Below are positions 10,246-18,828 of a stretch of 64,000 bases of DNA, piece after piece (positions within the stretch are counted from its first letter, which is position 1; every line of letters starts with the position of its first letter). A program made the position numbers and the translations under genes. Under the pieces are notes generated by a model, which worked only from the letters and a program-made list of their open reading frames with translations, was not told the origin of the DNA and did not search any database. Source of the DNA: Bordetella genomosp. 13. GTDB lineage: Bacteria > Pseudomonadota > Gammaproteobacteria > Burkholderiales > Burkholderiaceae_B. The stretch spans positions 248,001 to 312,000 of the forward strand of contig NZ_CP021111.1 in assembly GCF_002119665.1 (NCBI RefSeq), read 5' to 3'.

Positions 10246-10350
10246 GCGTCCACGTTTGAGCGTGAGCCCACGCGACCAATAATCGAGCGCATGGTCGGAT
10301 GCGCCATGCCGATGCCGACGCCGTCGAACAACGCGCTTGCGCGGCAACCA

Positions 10351-10659
10351 TCAGTCTTCGGGGACATAGATCATCCGGCCGTCTTCCAGCCTGTAGGTCA
10401 CGCCTGCTCGCGCGCCTTGTCCCTCGCCCACTTCGCCGCTGGCTTCGTAACGGGTCAGTTCCTGGCCGTTCTTGATGGTGATGCGCATGTCGGCTTCGCC
10501 CGGATTCTCCACCACCACGACTTTGTCCTGCGAGAAGGGGTTGAGAGGATTCTGGGCGATCACCACCATAAGCATGCCGATGATGACCAGGAATAGATCG
10601 ATCAGGTTGACGACCGACAGCATTGGATCGTTGGCTTCGTCCTCGTCCAGGAAACGCAT
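10351..10659 (-). CDS. DUF2149 protein, ExbD-like partner
   Basis: About 102 residues with one N-terminal membrane helix (LIDLFLVIIGMLMVVIAQNPL) and a short exported domain, like a miniature ExbD/TolR. Family DUF2149. The upstream TGA and this ATG overlap as TGATG, and GGAGG lies 7 nt before the ATG; a GTG three bases earlier is possible. It is last in the TonB receptor-CobN-channel operon. Paired with the MotA/TolQ/ExbB-like neighbour it probably forms a dedicated proton-motive-force unit serving the receptor or the CobN-like protein. The fold analogy is inferred from topology and context. Confidence 0.8.
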   Translation of the reverse strand: MRFLDEDEANDPMLSVVNLIDLFLVIIGMLMVVIAQNPLNPFSQDKVVVVENPGEADMRITIKNGQELTRYEASGEVGEGQGARAGVTYRLEDGRMIYVPED

Positions 10660-11171
10660 CACGCAACCTCCTGCCGTTGGCGTTCAATCCGGCGCAGGTC
10701 CTGCAACAGCCAGCGCCGCCGCACCGTCAGGATGAAAAAGCAGATGCTGGCCGCCAGCAGCGCCAGGATCACCGCCGAGAAAGCCGCCACCATGTTCTTG
10801 CCGACCGCTGCGCCATTGCTGCTGCCCAAGGCCAGCAGCGCGGGCCCCATGGGAATCATCGTGGCGATCAACCCCAGCATGGGTGCTGTGCGCGATACGA
10901 TGCGCAGCCATTCCAGCCGCTTCATGATCCAGAGTTCAAGGTCGTCGCTGGCGGGCGGTTTGCGCACACCCGGGCGATCGGCTGCCTGGCCCGCATACGC
11001 AAACAGTGCGGACACATGCGAGTCCCGCCGGCGCTGCCACGCCTCGACCAGGAAAGCCCCCAGCACGAACAGCGCGTAGACCAGTGCGGCGGCGATGAGC
11101 AGCATCACCGGCGCCAGAAAAATCCGTGAGACGGCATAGAGCAGGGTTTCGATTTCAGAGAAGAAAGCCAT
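10659..11171 (-). CDS. MotA/TolQ/ExbB-family proton channel
   Basis: A 170-residue inner-membrane protein with three predicted helices: around residues 15-40 (IFLAPVMLLIAAALVYALFV), 85-115 (SRTAPMLGLIATMIPMGPAL) and 120-150 (VGKNMVAAFSAVILALLAAS). The middle segment with APMLGLIATMIPMGPAL is the TolQ/ExbB signature. These channels use proton flow to drive a periplasmic partner. It is coupled to the DUF2149 gene by overlap and lies 28 bp after the CobN-like gene. It is a distinct lineage from the general ExbB, which suggests a dedicated energiser. Confidence 0.85.
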   Translation of the reverse strand: MAFFSEIETLLYAVSRIFLAPVMLLIAAALVYALFVLGAFLVEAWQRRRDSHVSALFAYAGQAADRPGVRKPPASDDLELWIMKRLEWLRIVSRTAPMLGLIATMIPMGPALLALGSSNGAAVGKNMVAAFSAVILALLAASICFFILTVRRRWLLQDLRRIERQRQEVA

Positions 11172-11199
11172 GTGATCCAGTTGGAATGAAGTTGTCGCG

Positions 11200-14100
11200 C
11201 TATTGCCGCAGGCGACGGGAAGCGACTGCCTGCCCGAGCGCCCCGGCGCCGATCGTCAGCAGCATGAACGCCAGCACCCAGACCCGATGGGGGTCCTCGG
11301 CAGGCGCGTCTTGCGTGCGGGCCAGGACCTGGCCCTGCACAGCCTGCAGCGCATTGGCCCGAGCCGCGGACTCGCCTTGCGCCGGCTGCCCGGGCGCGGC
11401 ATGGTTGCCGGCGGACTGCGGCGCGGCGGCAGCCTGCAGCCCGTAGCCCTGGGCCATGTCTGCGATGAACCGCCGCGTCGTCTCCGCGCCGGTCTCCACG
11501 CCATGCTGCCGGGCCAGTTCCTGCCAGCGCTGCGCGAGTACGCGCCGCGTCTGCTCGGGCGCATCCCAGTAGCCCTTGCGTATGGCCTCGGCCATGCGAG
11601 CGATCACCTGAGCCTGGGCTGTCGGGTTGTGCTGCTCGAACCATTCAGTAGTGCCCAGATCGCGGGTATCGGCAACATAGGTATCGAACATCGCCTGCCA
11701 CTGATCGGCACGCACGGTGTCCGCATCGACGGCCTGCCAGCCGAACAGATTGTTGGCGGCATTGAGCACCTGCAGCGTGCCGGCATAGCCCTCCTGCTGC
11801 ATGGCGCCGATCCATTGCGGATTCAGGTAGCGCGTGCGCAACTCGTCGGACAGGAAGCGCTCCAGTCCCGCAGTGCGTGGCTGGCTGCCGCGCAGGTCCG
11901 AAATCAGCAGTTGCGGCGCCTGTCCGTCGAGATGCCGGACGGCGGCAGACAGGCCGCCAAGAAACTCGAAGGGATGGTCGGTCGACAGGACGCCATGAAG
12001 ATTGGAGGAACGCGACATGATGGCCGCCTGCGTGCCGCGCAACTGCTCGGCCAGCACGTTGGCCTGCGTCGGGCTTTCACCCCGGGCTGTGCCGCCGTAG
12101 GCGTAGCGGCTGCTCGACAGGAACTGCCGTCCCAGCGTGGCCGGGTCTTCCCATTCCGTCGAGCGCAGCGCCAGATCGGGCACGCCCGTGCCGTACTCGC
12201 CAGGCGCATTGCTGAAGATGCGCAAGCGGGCAGCGGCGGCTGCCGCGTCGGCGGACAGGCCCTCGGCCTGCAGCCTCGCGGCAATCCGCCGGTTGTTGGC
12301 GCCGATGGGGTTGCCCGGCTCGTCCAGCGCGGCCAGCCTTTGCATGGCATCGTCCAGCAGCCGCATGAAGCTGTCGAACTGGTCGCGGTAGACCCCGGTA
12401 ACCTGGACTACCACGTCGCTGCGGGGCCGCCCCAGCTCGGCGGCGGGAATGATCTGCAGCGCCGTCACGCGCCCGCCCGCATCCCACACGGGCCGCAGGC
12501 CCAGCGCATGCAGGATCTGCGCCTCGGTCACGCCCAGGTGACGGATCGCTTCCGACGACCACAGGCTGAAGGCCAGCTTCTCGGGCCATCGTCCCCCGTG
12601 CGCGGCACGAAACGACTCCAAGAGCTGCGCGTAGGCCGTTTCCGCCGACGCATACGCGGCGCGCGCGGGGATCTTGTCGGCCTCGAAGGCGTACAGGTTC
12701 CGGCCGCTGGGCACCTCGGGGTTGCGGACCGGATCGCCGCCGGAGCCCGGCGCCACGAAGCGTCCTGCCAGGCCGGCCAGCAATGATTCGTTCTCCTGGG
12801 TATCCACCAGATGACGATCCAGCTCTGCCGCGCGCTGGGCAAAGGCCTGGGCGCCGGCCGGCAAAGCCGGATTGCCGTTGCCATCGGACGCCAGCAGCTG
12901 CCGCACCGCGAGATAGGCCGGGTTCTTCCACAAGGCCTGCGGATCGGGCACCAGCATGGCTTCTTCATTCATGCCCAATGCCTTCTGGAAGGGATCCCCC
13001 AGCTGCTGCATGATCGTGCTGGCCCGATGTTCCGGGGTGGCCGGCTGGCCGAAGGTATGCAGGCCCAGGGGCATCGCGGTTCGCGCCAGCTCGTGCAGGT
13101 GATCGTGGATGGCCTGCATGAAACCGTCGAAGTCTTGCTCCGCCTGCGCGGCGGTCCAGCCCAGGTCATCGTTGAGGTGAGACGCGACGGCCTGTGCACG
13201 GATCTGTCCGGCCACGCGCTCGCGCACGCCGCCCTCTTCCAGCTGCTGATACTCGTGGATCAGGTGATGCAGATCGCGCAGCTGGTCGTATAACCCCGCC
13301 GGCGCAAACGGCGGCGTCTGGTGGCTGATGGTTACGGCGCGGCCGCGCCGCTTGGCCTGGATGGCCTCGCCCACGTTGTCCTGTATGTATGGATAGAAGA
13401 CCGGAAGGCTGCCGACGGCCAGCCATGGGTAATCGGTGGCGGCCAGTCCGCGGTCCTTGCCGGGCAGCCACTCCTGCGTGCCGTGCGTACCCAGGTGGAT
13501 CAGGGCGTGCGCCCGATACTGTTCCTGCAGATACAGATATGCTGCCATGTACAGGTGATCGGGGGCGCTGGCGGTATCGTGATAGTGCCCGTGCGGTTCG
13601 CTCGATCGCGGCATCTGCGGCATGACCAGAAGTTGGCCCAGCTGCCAGCGCGGCACTACGAAATAGCGCTTGCCATCGATTTCCCGAACGGCACGGTGCC
13701 GCTCCGGCGCGCCGCCATGGCGCAACTCGGCCTGCCGTCCGGCAGGCAGCCCCGCCAGCCATCGTTCGTAGTCCGCCACGGGGTACAGCGCGGCCATGTC
13801 CTCCTTCAGCAGCGCCTCCAGCGGCTCATTGCCGTACAAGGCGCCCAGCATGCGCTGGCCTGCCGCGATGACCTGTGCCTCATCGACCGGATCGCCCACC
13901 GCATATCCCTCGGAGGCCAGCGCGGCCTGCATCGATACGACGCTGCGGGGAATGTTCAGGTTCGAGGCCCCGAGGTTCGTCTCGCCCGCCGGATAGTTCC
14001 AGAACATCAGGGCGAGTCGCTTCGCGTCCGGCGGCGTCCTGCGCAGCGCCACCAGGCTTTGCAGCTTGCCCAACAAGGCATCGAGCTGGGCCGGCAACGG

Positions 14101-15141
14101 GTCAGACACTCCGGCCGTCGATGCCGACAGCACCAGCGGATCGCTGATGCCCCATCCTTCCGGGCCCGCCAGGAAGACCGCTGTAGTGCGCGCGGACACG
14201 CCGCTGACGGCCTGCGGCCAGTCGCTCGCCTCGCCTTCCCGAAAGTTCAGGGTCTGGATCACGGGGACGTCCAGTGCCAGGAAGTCGCGGCTTCGCGCCG
14301 CACCGTCCTGCATATGCGTCAGGTTGACCAGGACGTCCACCTGCCCCTTGCCCAAGACCCGCACCAGCCCGCCAGGCTGGCTGGCATCGAACCAGAACAC
14401 CACAGGCGTCAGGCCGGCCGCCTCGCTGCGGGCGATCAGCGTGTCCAGCTCGCGCGTCAGCATGTCTCCGACCATGCCCTGGTGCGACAGGAAGGCGATG
14501 CGGCCGGTGGGCGGCGGCGATCCGGCAGCACCTCTGTGGCTGTCGTGCCAGGCCAGATAGTCGGGCAGTGTCTCGAACACACGTGGCGCCGCGGGATGAT
14601 AGAAGCCCGTGGCAGGCAGGCGGACGGGCGGCGCCACCAGCGCTGGCGCCGGCTCGCGCCGCGCCTGTATCGCGCTGGACAGCGCGAAGAAGCGGACGAA
14701 GTTCTCCTGGCCACCCGCGGCATAGAGCGCGGCCAGCGCGGCGCCATGTTGCGCATGCAGGCCTTGCCACTCCGGCCGGCCGCCGCCCACCACCAGGCGA
14801 GGTGGCCCGTCCGCCGTGCCAGCCTGCGGCGTGGCCTGTGCAAGCTGTTGTTCCAGCGCGTGCACGACCATGGCCCGGTCGTTCGGGCGGGGCACATCCA
14901 GCAGCAGCAGCGCGGCGTCCTGCAGGGCCTGTCGCCATGCTTGCGGCGAGGCACGTTCGACGTCTAGGTGCCGCAATTGCAGGTTCTGATGCTGCGCGTA
15001 GGCCTGCAGGCGCTGGAACTTCTCGACCGAGACAAAACTGTTGTGCAGTACCTGCACCACCGGCTCGCCCTGCGCAGCCGTCATCATCGCCCACATCGAC
15101 ACGCCCAGCCACCACAACCAGGCCCAACGTCGCTTCCGCAT
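11200..15141 (-). CDS. Exported, membrane-anchored CobN-like chelatase subunit
   Basis: A 1313-residue homologue of CobN, the large subunit of aerobic cobaltochelatase and of magnesium chelatase H. CobN motifs include HLGTHGTQEWLPGKDRG near residue 550 and GEYGTGVPDLALRSTEWED near 1005. Unlike biosynthetic CobN it starts with a signal peptide (RKRRWAWLWWLGVSMWAMM..AQG) and ends in a helix, VLAFMLLTIGAGALGQAV, plus a basic tail, so the body should face the periplasm. No cobS, cobT or corrin-ring gene is nearby. Its TGATG overlap with the TonB receptor implies a role in handling what the receptor imports. By analogy with HmuS-type proteins this could be metal removal from, or binding of, a tetrapyrrole or metallophore; not proven. 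Confidence 0.88.
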   Translation of the reverse strand: MRKRRWAWLWWLGVSMWAMMTAAQGEPVVQVLHNSFVSVEKFQRLQAYAQHQNLQLRHLDVERASPQAWRQALQDAALLLLDVPRPNDRAMVVHALEQQLAQATPQAGTADGPPRLVVGGGRPEWQGLHAQHGAALAALYAAGGQENFVRFFALSSAIQARREPAPALVAPPVRLPATGFYHPAAPRVFETLPDYLAWHDSHRGAAGSPPPTGRIAFLSHQGMVGDMLTRELDTLIARSEAAGLTPVVFWFDASQPGGLVRVLGKGQVDVLVNLTHMQDGAARSRDFLALDVPVIQTLNFREGEASDWPQAVSGVSARTTAVFLAGPEGWGISDPLVLSASTAGVSDPLPAQLDALLGKLQSLVALRRTPPDAKRLALMFWNYPAGETNLGASNLNIPRSVVSMQAALASEGYAVGDPVDEAQVIAAGQRMLGALYGNEPLEALLKEDMAALYPVADYERWLAGLPAGRQAELRHGGAPERHRAVREIDGKRYFVVPRWQLGQLLVMPQMPRSSEPHGHYHDTASAPDHLYMAAYLYLQEQYRAHALIHLGTHGTQEWLPGKDRGLAATDYPWLAVGSLPVFYPYIQDNVGEAIQAKRRGRAVTISHQTPPFAPAGLYDQLRDLHHLIHEYQQLEEGGVRERVAGQIRAQAVASHLNDDLGWTAAQAEQDFDGFMQAIHDHLHELARTAMPLGLHTFGQPATPEHRASTIMQQLGDPFQKALGMNEEAMLVPDPQALWKNPAYLAVRQLLASDGNGNPALPAGAQAFAQRAAELDRHLVDTQENESLLAGLAGRFVAPGSGGDPVRNPEVPSGRNLYAFEADKIPARAAYASAETAYAQLLESFRAAHGGRWPEKLAFSLWSSEAIRHLGVTEAQILHALGLRPVWDAGGRVTALQIIPAAELGRPRSDVVVQVTGVYRDQFDSFMRLLDDAMQRLAALDEPGNPIGANNRRIAARLQAEGLSADAAAAAARLRIFSNAPGEYGTGVPDLALRSTEWEDPATLGRQFLSSSRYAYGGTARGESPTQANVLAEQLRGTQAAIMSRSSNLHGVLSTDHPFEFLGGLSAAVRHLDGQAPQLLISDLRGSQPRTAGLERFLSDELRTRYLNPQWIGAMQQEGYAGTLQVLNAANNLFGWQAVDADTVRADQWQAMFDTYVADTRDLGTTEWFEQHNPTAQAQVIARMAEAIRKGYWDAPEQTRRVLAQRWQELARQHGVETGAETTRRFIADMAQGYGLQAAAAPQSAGNHAAPGQPAQGESAARANALQAVQGQVLARTQDAPAEDPHRVWVLAFMLLTIGAGALGQAVASRRLRQ

Positions 15142-17123
15142 CAGAACCTCGCATTCAACCCGGCAAAGAACCTGCGCCCTTCATCGGCGCGGCCATACAC
15201 GCCCGCGTCGTCGTTGGCCAGACGCTTGTCGGTGAAGTTCTCGATGCCCGCATGCAGGCTCAGGTTCCGGCTCACGTCATAGTCGACGTACCAGTGCAGC
15301 AGCGTGTAGCCCGGGCGCTCGCTCTCGGTGGCCGAGCGATATTGCGATCCGATGTATTCCGCGCGCAGACGCGTGCTCAGGCGCGACAGGACGTCCCAGG
15401 TGAGCGTCGCATTGGCGCGGTGCCGCGAGCGGTCTGCGAGGCGTTCGTCCGTCGTGCGATCGCGTGCGTCCAGGTAGGTGTAGTTGGCTGTCAGTCTCAG
15501 GCGGTCGGCCAGCGGCGCGCCCGCGGTCAGTTCCAGGCCTTGCAGACGGGCACGAGCGACGTTCTCGTAGGCCAGGCAGACACGGCCGCGCACGTCGCAG
15601 GTGGATTGCCGCACCGTCTCGATCAGATTGCGGACGTCGTTGTGGAAGAATGTCGCCCCGGCCGACCAGCCCGCCTTCTCGTAGGCCGCGCCCAGCTCGA
15701 ACGACTGGTTCGTTTCGGGAGCCAGGTCGGGATTGCCGCGGATGATGCCCCGGCCGCCCATGGCCGCACGCGATTCATATTCCGGCGACAGTTGCTTGAG
15801 TGTCGGCGCCTTGAAGCCCCGTCCCACGCCTGCCCTCAGGGTCCATGCTTCGGCGGGATGGAACAGCAGGTAGGCGCGCGGGCTGGTTTCCCATCCGAAA
15901 TCCTCGTGGTGGTCGAAGCGGCTGCCGAGCACCAGTTCCCATTTTTCGCCCAGCACGATCTCGTCCTGCGCGAACAGCGCGTAGTGATCCTGCGATTTCT
16001 TGCCTTCCAGGTTCACCGTCGGATCTTCCAGGGTCTCGCGGCGCGTCTCGGCGCCTACGGTGAGCTTGTGCATCCGCCCGACGGCGAAACTCACCTTGCC
16101 GTCCACCACCGTGTCGATGAAGCGGTTCGGGCCCGCTGCGTCCCCGCCGTCGCTGCGGTATGACTCGCGATTGAAGGTGCTGCGATAGACCCGTACCTGG
16201 CTCGTGCCCCAATCCCAGTTTCCAGCATGCGACAGCGAGTAGCGGCGTCGCTGCGCAAAGTACTCGGCGCGATAGATGGCATTGCCCGTGCCGCCGCGCC
16301 AGCCTTCCTGGTCCTCGTTGCCGGCATCCACCGCGAAATCGATGCGCTGGCGCGCATCCGGCGTCCAGCTCAGGCCGACGTGGCCGCTGAATGCGCGCTG
16401 GTCGTCCAATGCCGTCAACGCAGTATTGCCCGCGTCGCGCAGCGCATCGCGGCGCCTGAATTCGCCCCAGGCATTCATGCCCAGTATGCCGGGCAACAGC
16501 GGCCCGCCCACGTAAAAGCCTGTCTTGTACTGGTCGCCGTCCAGGCCGTGATCGTTGAACATGCCGTAGCTGCTGAACGACCCCTGCCAGTTTTCCGTCG
16601 CGCTGCGGGTGATGACGTTCACCACGCCGCCCAGCGCCTCGGAGCCGTAAAGCGACGACATCGGTCCGCGCACCACTTCCACCCGCTCGATGGCCTCCGT
16701 TGGCACCCAACCCAATTCGAAGTCAGAGTGCGCAATGGCCGATGACGAGGCATTGATGCGCTGGCCGTCGACCAGGATCAAGGTGTGTTCGGGGCTCATG
16801 CCGCGCACCGATATGCCGCGCCGGCCCAGCCCGACGCTGTCGTCGAGCCCGATGCCCGGCGTGCCGCGCACCGCGTCGGCCAGATCGTTCACGGGACGGT
16901 TGCGCAGTGCCTCGCCATCGATGACCGATACGCTGGCCGGGGCATCTGCCTCGCTGCGCTCGGATGCCGTGGCGGTCACCACGACGGCCGGCAAGGTATG
17001 CGCGCCATCGCGGGCCGCCCTGACTGTTTCCGAACCCTCTGCCGCCTCCGCGATGCCGAAGTCACCGATCGTTGCCAGCAACGCAAGGTAGCCTGCCCAC
17101 GCCTCTCGCCGTACCGCCCACAT
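15141..17123 (-). CDS. TonB-dependent outer-membrane receptor
   Basis: A 660-residue receptor of the FepA/CirA/BtuB size class. Signal peptide about residues 1-28 (ending GIAEA). A TonB-box-like LPAVVVTATASE comes next, then a plug with GISVRGMSPEHTLILVDGQR and VEVVRGPMSSLYGSEALGGV, then a 22-strand-type barrel ending in phenylalanine (FFAGLNARF). The plug shows no obvious heme HxxxH pair, so the ligand cannot be named. It is first in the operon and is preceded by a Zur-box-like site, which points to zinc-limited expression and a zinc-linked ligand. AGGG lies 8 nt before the ATG. Confidence 0.92.
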   Translation of the reverse strand: MWAVRREAWAGYLALLATIGDFGIAEAAEGSETVRAARDGAHTLPAVVVTATASERSEADAPASVSVIDGEALRNRPVNDLADAVRGTPGIGLDDSVGLGRRGISVRGMSPEHTLILVDGQRINASSSAIAHSDFELGWVPTEAIERVEVVRGPMSSLYGSEALGGVVNVITRSATENWQGSFSSYGMFNDHGLDGDQYKTGFYVGGPLLPGILGMNAWGEFRRRDALRDAGNTALTALDDQRAFSGHVGLSWTPDARQRIDFAVDAGNEDQEGWRGGTGNAIYRAEYFAQRRRYSLSHAGNWDWGTSQVRVYRSTFNRESYRSDGGDAAGPNRFIDTVVDGKVSFAVGRMHKLTVGAETRRETLEDPTVNLEGKKSQDHYALFAQDEIVLGEKWELVLGSRFDHHEDFGWETSPRAYLLFHPAEAWTLRAGVGRGFKAPTLKQLSPEYESRAAMGGRGIIRGNPDLAPETNQSFELGAAYEKAGWSAGATFFHNDVRNLIETVRQSTCDVRGRVCLAYENVARARLQGLELTAGAPLADRLRLTANYTYLDARDRTTDERLADRSRHRANATLTWDVLSRLSTRLRAEYIGSQYRSATESERPGYTLLHWYVDYDVSRNLSLHAGIENFTDKRLANDDAGVYGRADEGRRFFAGLNARF

Positions 17124-17148
17124 GTCTCGATCCCTAGAGAAAGCGCAA

Positions 17149-17162
17149 TGTTATAACATAAC
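17149..17162 (-). promoter_or_regulatory. Zur-box-like operator before the TonB receptor-CobN operon
   Basis: TGTTATAACATAAC matches the proteobacterial Zur core TGTTATAATATAAC at 13 of 14 positions and contains the perfect palindrome ATGTTATAACAT (17148-17159). It lies 25 bp before the receptor start codon, where a bound repressor would cover the promoter. Zur, loaded with zinc, represses zinc-acquisition genes. The match is seen in the sequence; regulation is inferred. Fur boxes (GATAAT repeats) fit less well. Confidence 0.65.
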
Positions 17163-17556
17163 GTAAGCGATGTGGCATCGTCCCTCCACAGCATCAGGCG
17201 CTGGCCAACTTGTGGCACAAGGACCCAGAGCGCGCGACTGCCACCCAAAGCCGCGAAACAACTCGTGTTCGATAAGCTCGAAGAGGTGGGCGGGGACATG
17301 GGACGGGGACCAGCACCTTGCTGATCAGGGTCTGGACATCAACGCGCAAGCGGGTCGGGCGCGGTGCGCTGCACGCATCGGCCTTTAGGGCGCGCAGCTC
17401 GACCCCTCGCTTCGGAACGCTGGGTCGCGTGCCGATGCCGTTTCTGCTGCGCTCGGACAACGGTTTGAGCGGTCAACCCACGTGTGTCACTTCCAGCCCG
17501 CTTCGGCGGCCGACATCGCATTGAACTCTGGCCGCCCACAGGGCTTGTAGCACCGC
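17163..17556. other. Non-coding stretch with a transposase scrap
   Basis: About 390 bp between the receptor promoter and the MerR promoter with no convincing gene on either strand. The only recognisable content is a short IS3-type transposase fragment at 17408-17467, described separately. Probably debris of an old insertion. Confidence 0.5.
17408..17467 (+). pseudogene. Remnant of an IS3-family transposase (OrfB)
   Basis: One plus-strand frame encodes FGTLGRVPMPFLLRSDNG, which resembles the integrase-core segment of IS3-family OrfB proteins around the second catalytic aspartate (the S-D-N-G motif). The similarity stops abruptly on both sides: the usual sequence after the DNG motif is missing and there are no terminal inverted repeats. 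I regard it as a worn fragment. Recognition is from memory of the family, so confidence is limited. Confidence 0.45.
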
Positions 17557-17587
17557 TTGACCCTCACGTAACGTGATGGCCCAAAGT
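17557..17587 (+). promoter_or_regulatory. MerR-type promoter with nested operator
   Basis: TTGACC (-35, 17557-17562) and CAAAGT (-10-like, 17582-17587) are separated by 19 bp, longer than the normal 17. The spacer holds the perfect inverted repeat TCACGT-A-ACGTGA (17564-17576). MerR-family activators bind such repeats in stretched spacers and twist the DNA to start transcription. The site precedes the MerR gene itself, so autoactivation is likely. Confidence 0.7.
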
Positions 17588-17614
17588 TTGGCCAGCGTAT
17601 TCGAAGGAGGAAAC

Positions 17615-18637
17615 ATGCGACTGACCGTAGGAGAACTGGCAAAGCGTACCGGGCTGACCGTCCGCACGCTTCACCACTATCACGCGATTGGTTTGTTGAC
17701 CCCTTCAGCGCGCGCCGAAAACGGCTATCGCCTGTACGGTCGCGACGAGATTGCCCGTCTGCATCAGATCCAGGCATTGCGTCGTTTCGGACTGGCGTTG
17801 GCGGAAATTGGCGCTTACCTGGACCAGCCCGGCGCTCGCTTGGCGGACGTGATCGCCCGGCAGATCGCGATGCTGGACCGCCAGATGCAGCAGGCCGCGC
17901 GCCTGCGCGAACGCTTGGCGCAACTGCACGAGCAACTGGCGGACGGCACGGAGCCTGAGCTGGCCGATTGGCTGAACGCTTTGGAAATGATGACTATGTA
18001 CGATAAATATTTTTCGCCAGAAGAACTGTCACGTTTGCCCCTATACACCCGTGGGCCGGACGGCGACCCGGACTGGCTTGCGTTGGTTCACGAAGTGGGA
18101 CAGCAGATGGAGCAGGGCGTGGCGCCCGAGGAGATCAAGCCGCGCCAGCTCGCCCAGCGCTGGATGGAACTGCTGCTGCGCGATACCAACGGCGATCCGC
18201 GCTTGTTGGTGAAGCTGAATCACATGCACGAGCAGGAGCCCGGCATGCAGAAGCACGTCGGCATTTCCAAAGCCATGCGCGATTATGTGCTGCGCGCCTT
18301 CTCGGAAAGCAAACTGCTTATCTACGAAAAGTATCTGACGCCGGACGAAGTCCGGTTCATGCGCGAGCATTACGGCGACCGGATCTCGGAATGGCCGCCG
18401 TTGATCGCAGAGGTCCGGAACGCCATTGATGCGGGCGTGGCGCCCGACTCGGAAACCGGCCGGGCGCTGGCGCGGCAGTGGCTGGAACTGTTCAGTTCGT
18501 ATGCGGGCAAGAACCCGGCGACACACGCCAAGTTCCGGCAGGCACTGATGGCAGAGCCCGAATTGGCCGCCGGCACATGGGCGGACGACGCGACGCTGGC
18601 GTTCATGCGGCAGGCGATGGGGGCGCTGGCGAAGTAG
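17615..18637 (+). CDS. MerR-family activator with TipAS-like domain
   Basis: A 340-residue regulator. The N-terminal MerR winged helix is LTVGELAKRTGLTVRTLHHY with the wing continuing through GYRLYGRDEIARL. A coiled-coil dimer helix lies near residues 80-120. Downstream is a TipAS-type drug-binding region, apparently duplicated: KYFSPEELSRLPLYT with LAQRWMELL, then KYLTPDEVRFMREHYG with LARQWLELF. TipAS domains bind thiopeptides and other hydrophobic compounds. The ribosome site GAAGGAGG (17603-17610) fixes the start at 17615 rather than 17573. No target gene other than itself lies adjacent on the same strand. Confidence 0.88.
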   Translation: MRLTVGELAKRTGLTVRTLHHYHAIGLLTPSARAENGYRLYGRDEIARLHQIQALRRFGLALAEIGAYLDQPGARLADVIARQIAMLDRQMQQAARLRERLAQLHEQLADGTEPELADWLNALEMMTMYDKYFSPEELSRLPLYTRGPDGDPDWLALVHEVGQQMEQGVAPEEIKPRQLAQRWMELLLRDTNGDPRLLVKLNHMHEQEPGMQKHVGISKAMRDYVLRAFSESKLLIYEKYLTPDEVRFMREHYGDRISEWPPLIAEVRNAIDAGVAPDSETGRALARQWLELFSSYAGKNPATHAKFRQALMAEPELAAGTWADDATLAFMRQAMGALAK

Positions 18638-18828
18638 CCGGCCCGCTGCCGTCCCGGCACTAGCACGGCGGGCACGGTGGATGGTCAAGTCGCGAAACTC
18701 GTTGCTGCCGCAATACGACTGCTCTCGATGTGCGCGAACAGTACGAACGCCAATGCGTGCATCGGCACCGCTTCGAGAGCAGGTTCTGCTGGGTCAATTA
18801 ACTATCAGGTGGAGCAGGTCACCGGCCC

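Noticed and set aside
17148..17162. Fur box before the TonB receptor
   Set aside because: The palindrome fits the Zur core (one mismatch) much better than GATAAT-based Fur repeats.
17194..17460. 88-residue minus-strand frame before the MerR gene
   Set aside because: It overlaps the transposase scrap in reverse and has no recognisable features.
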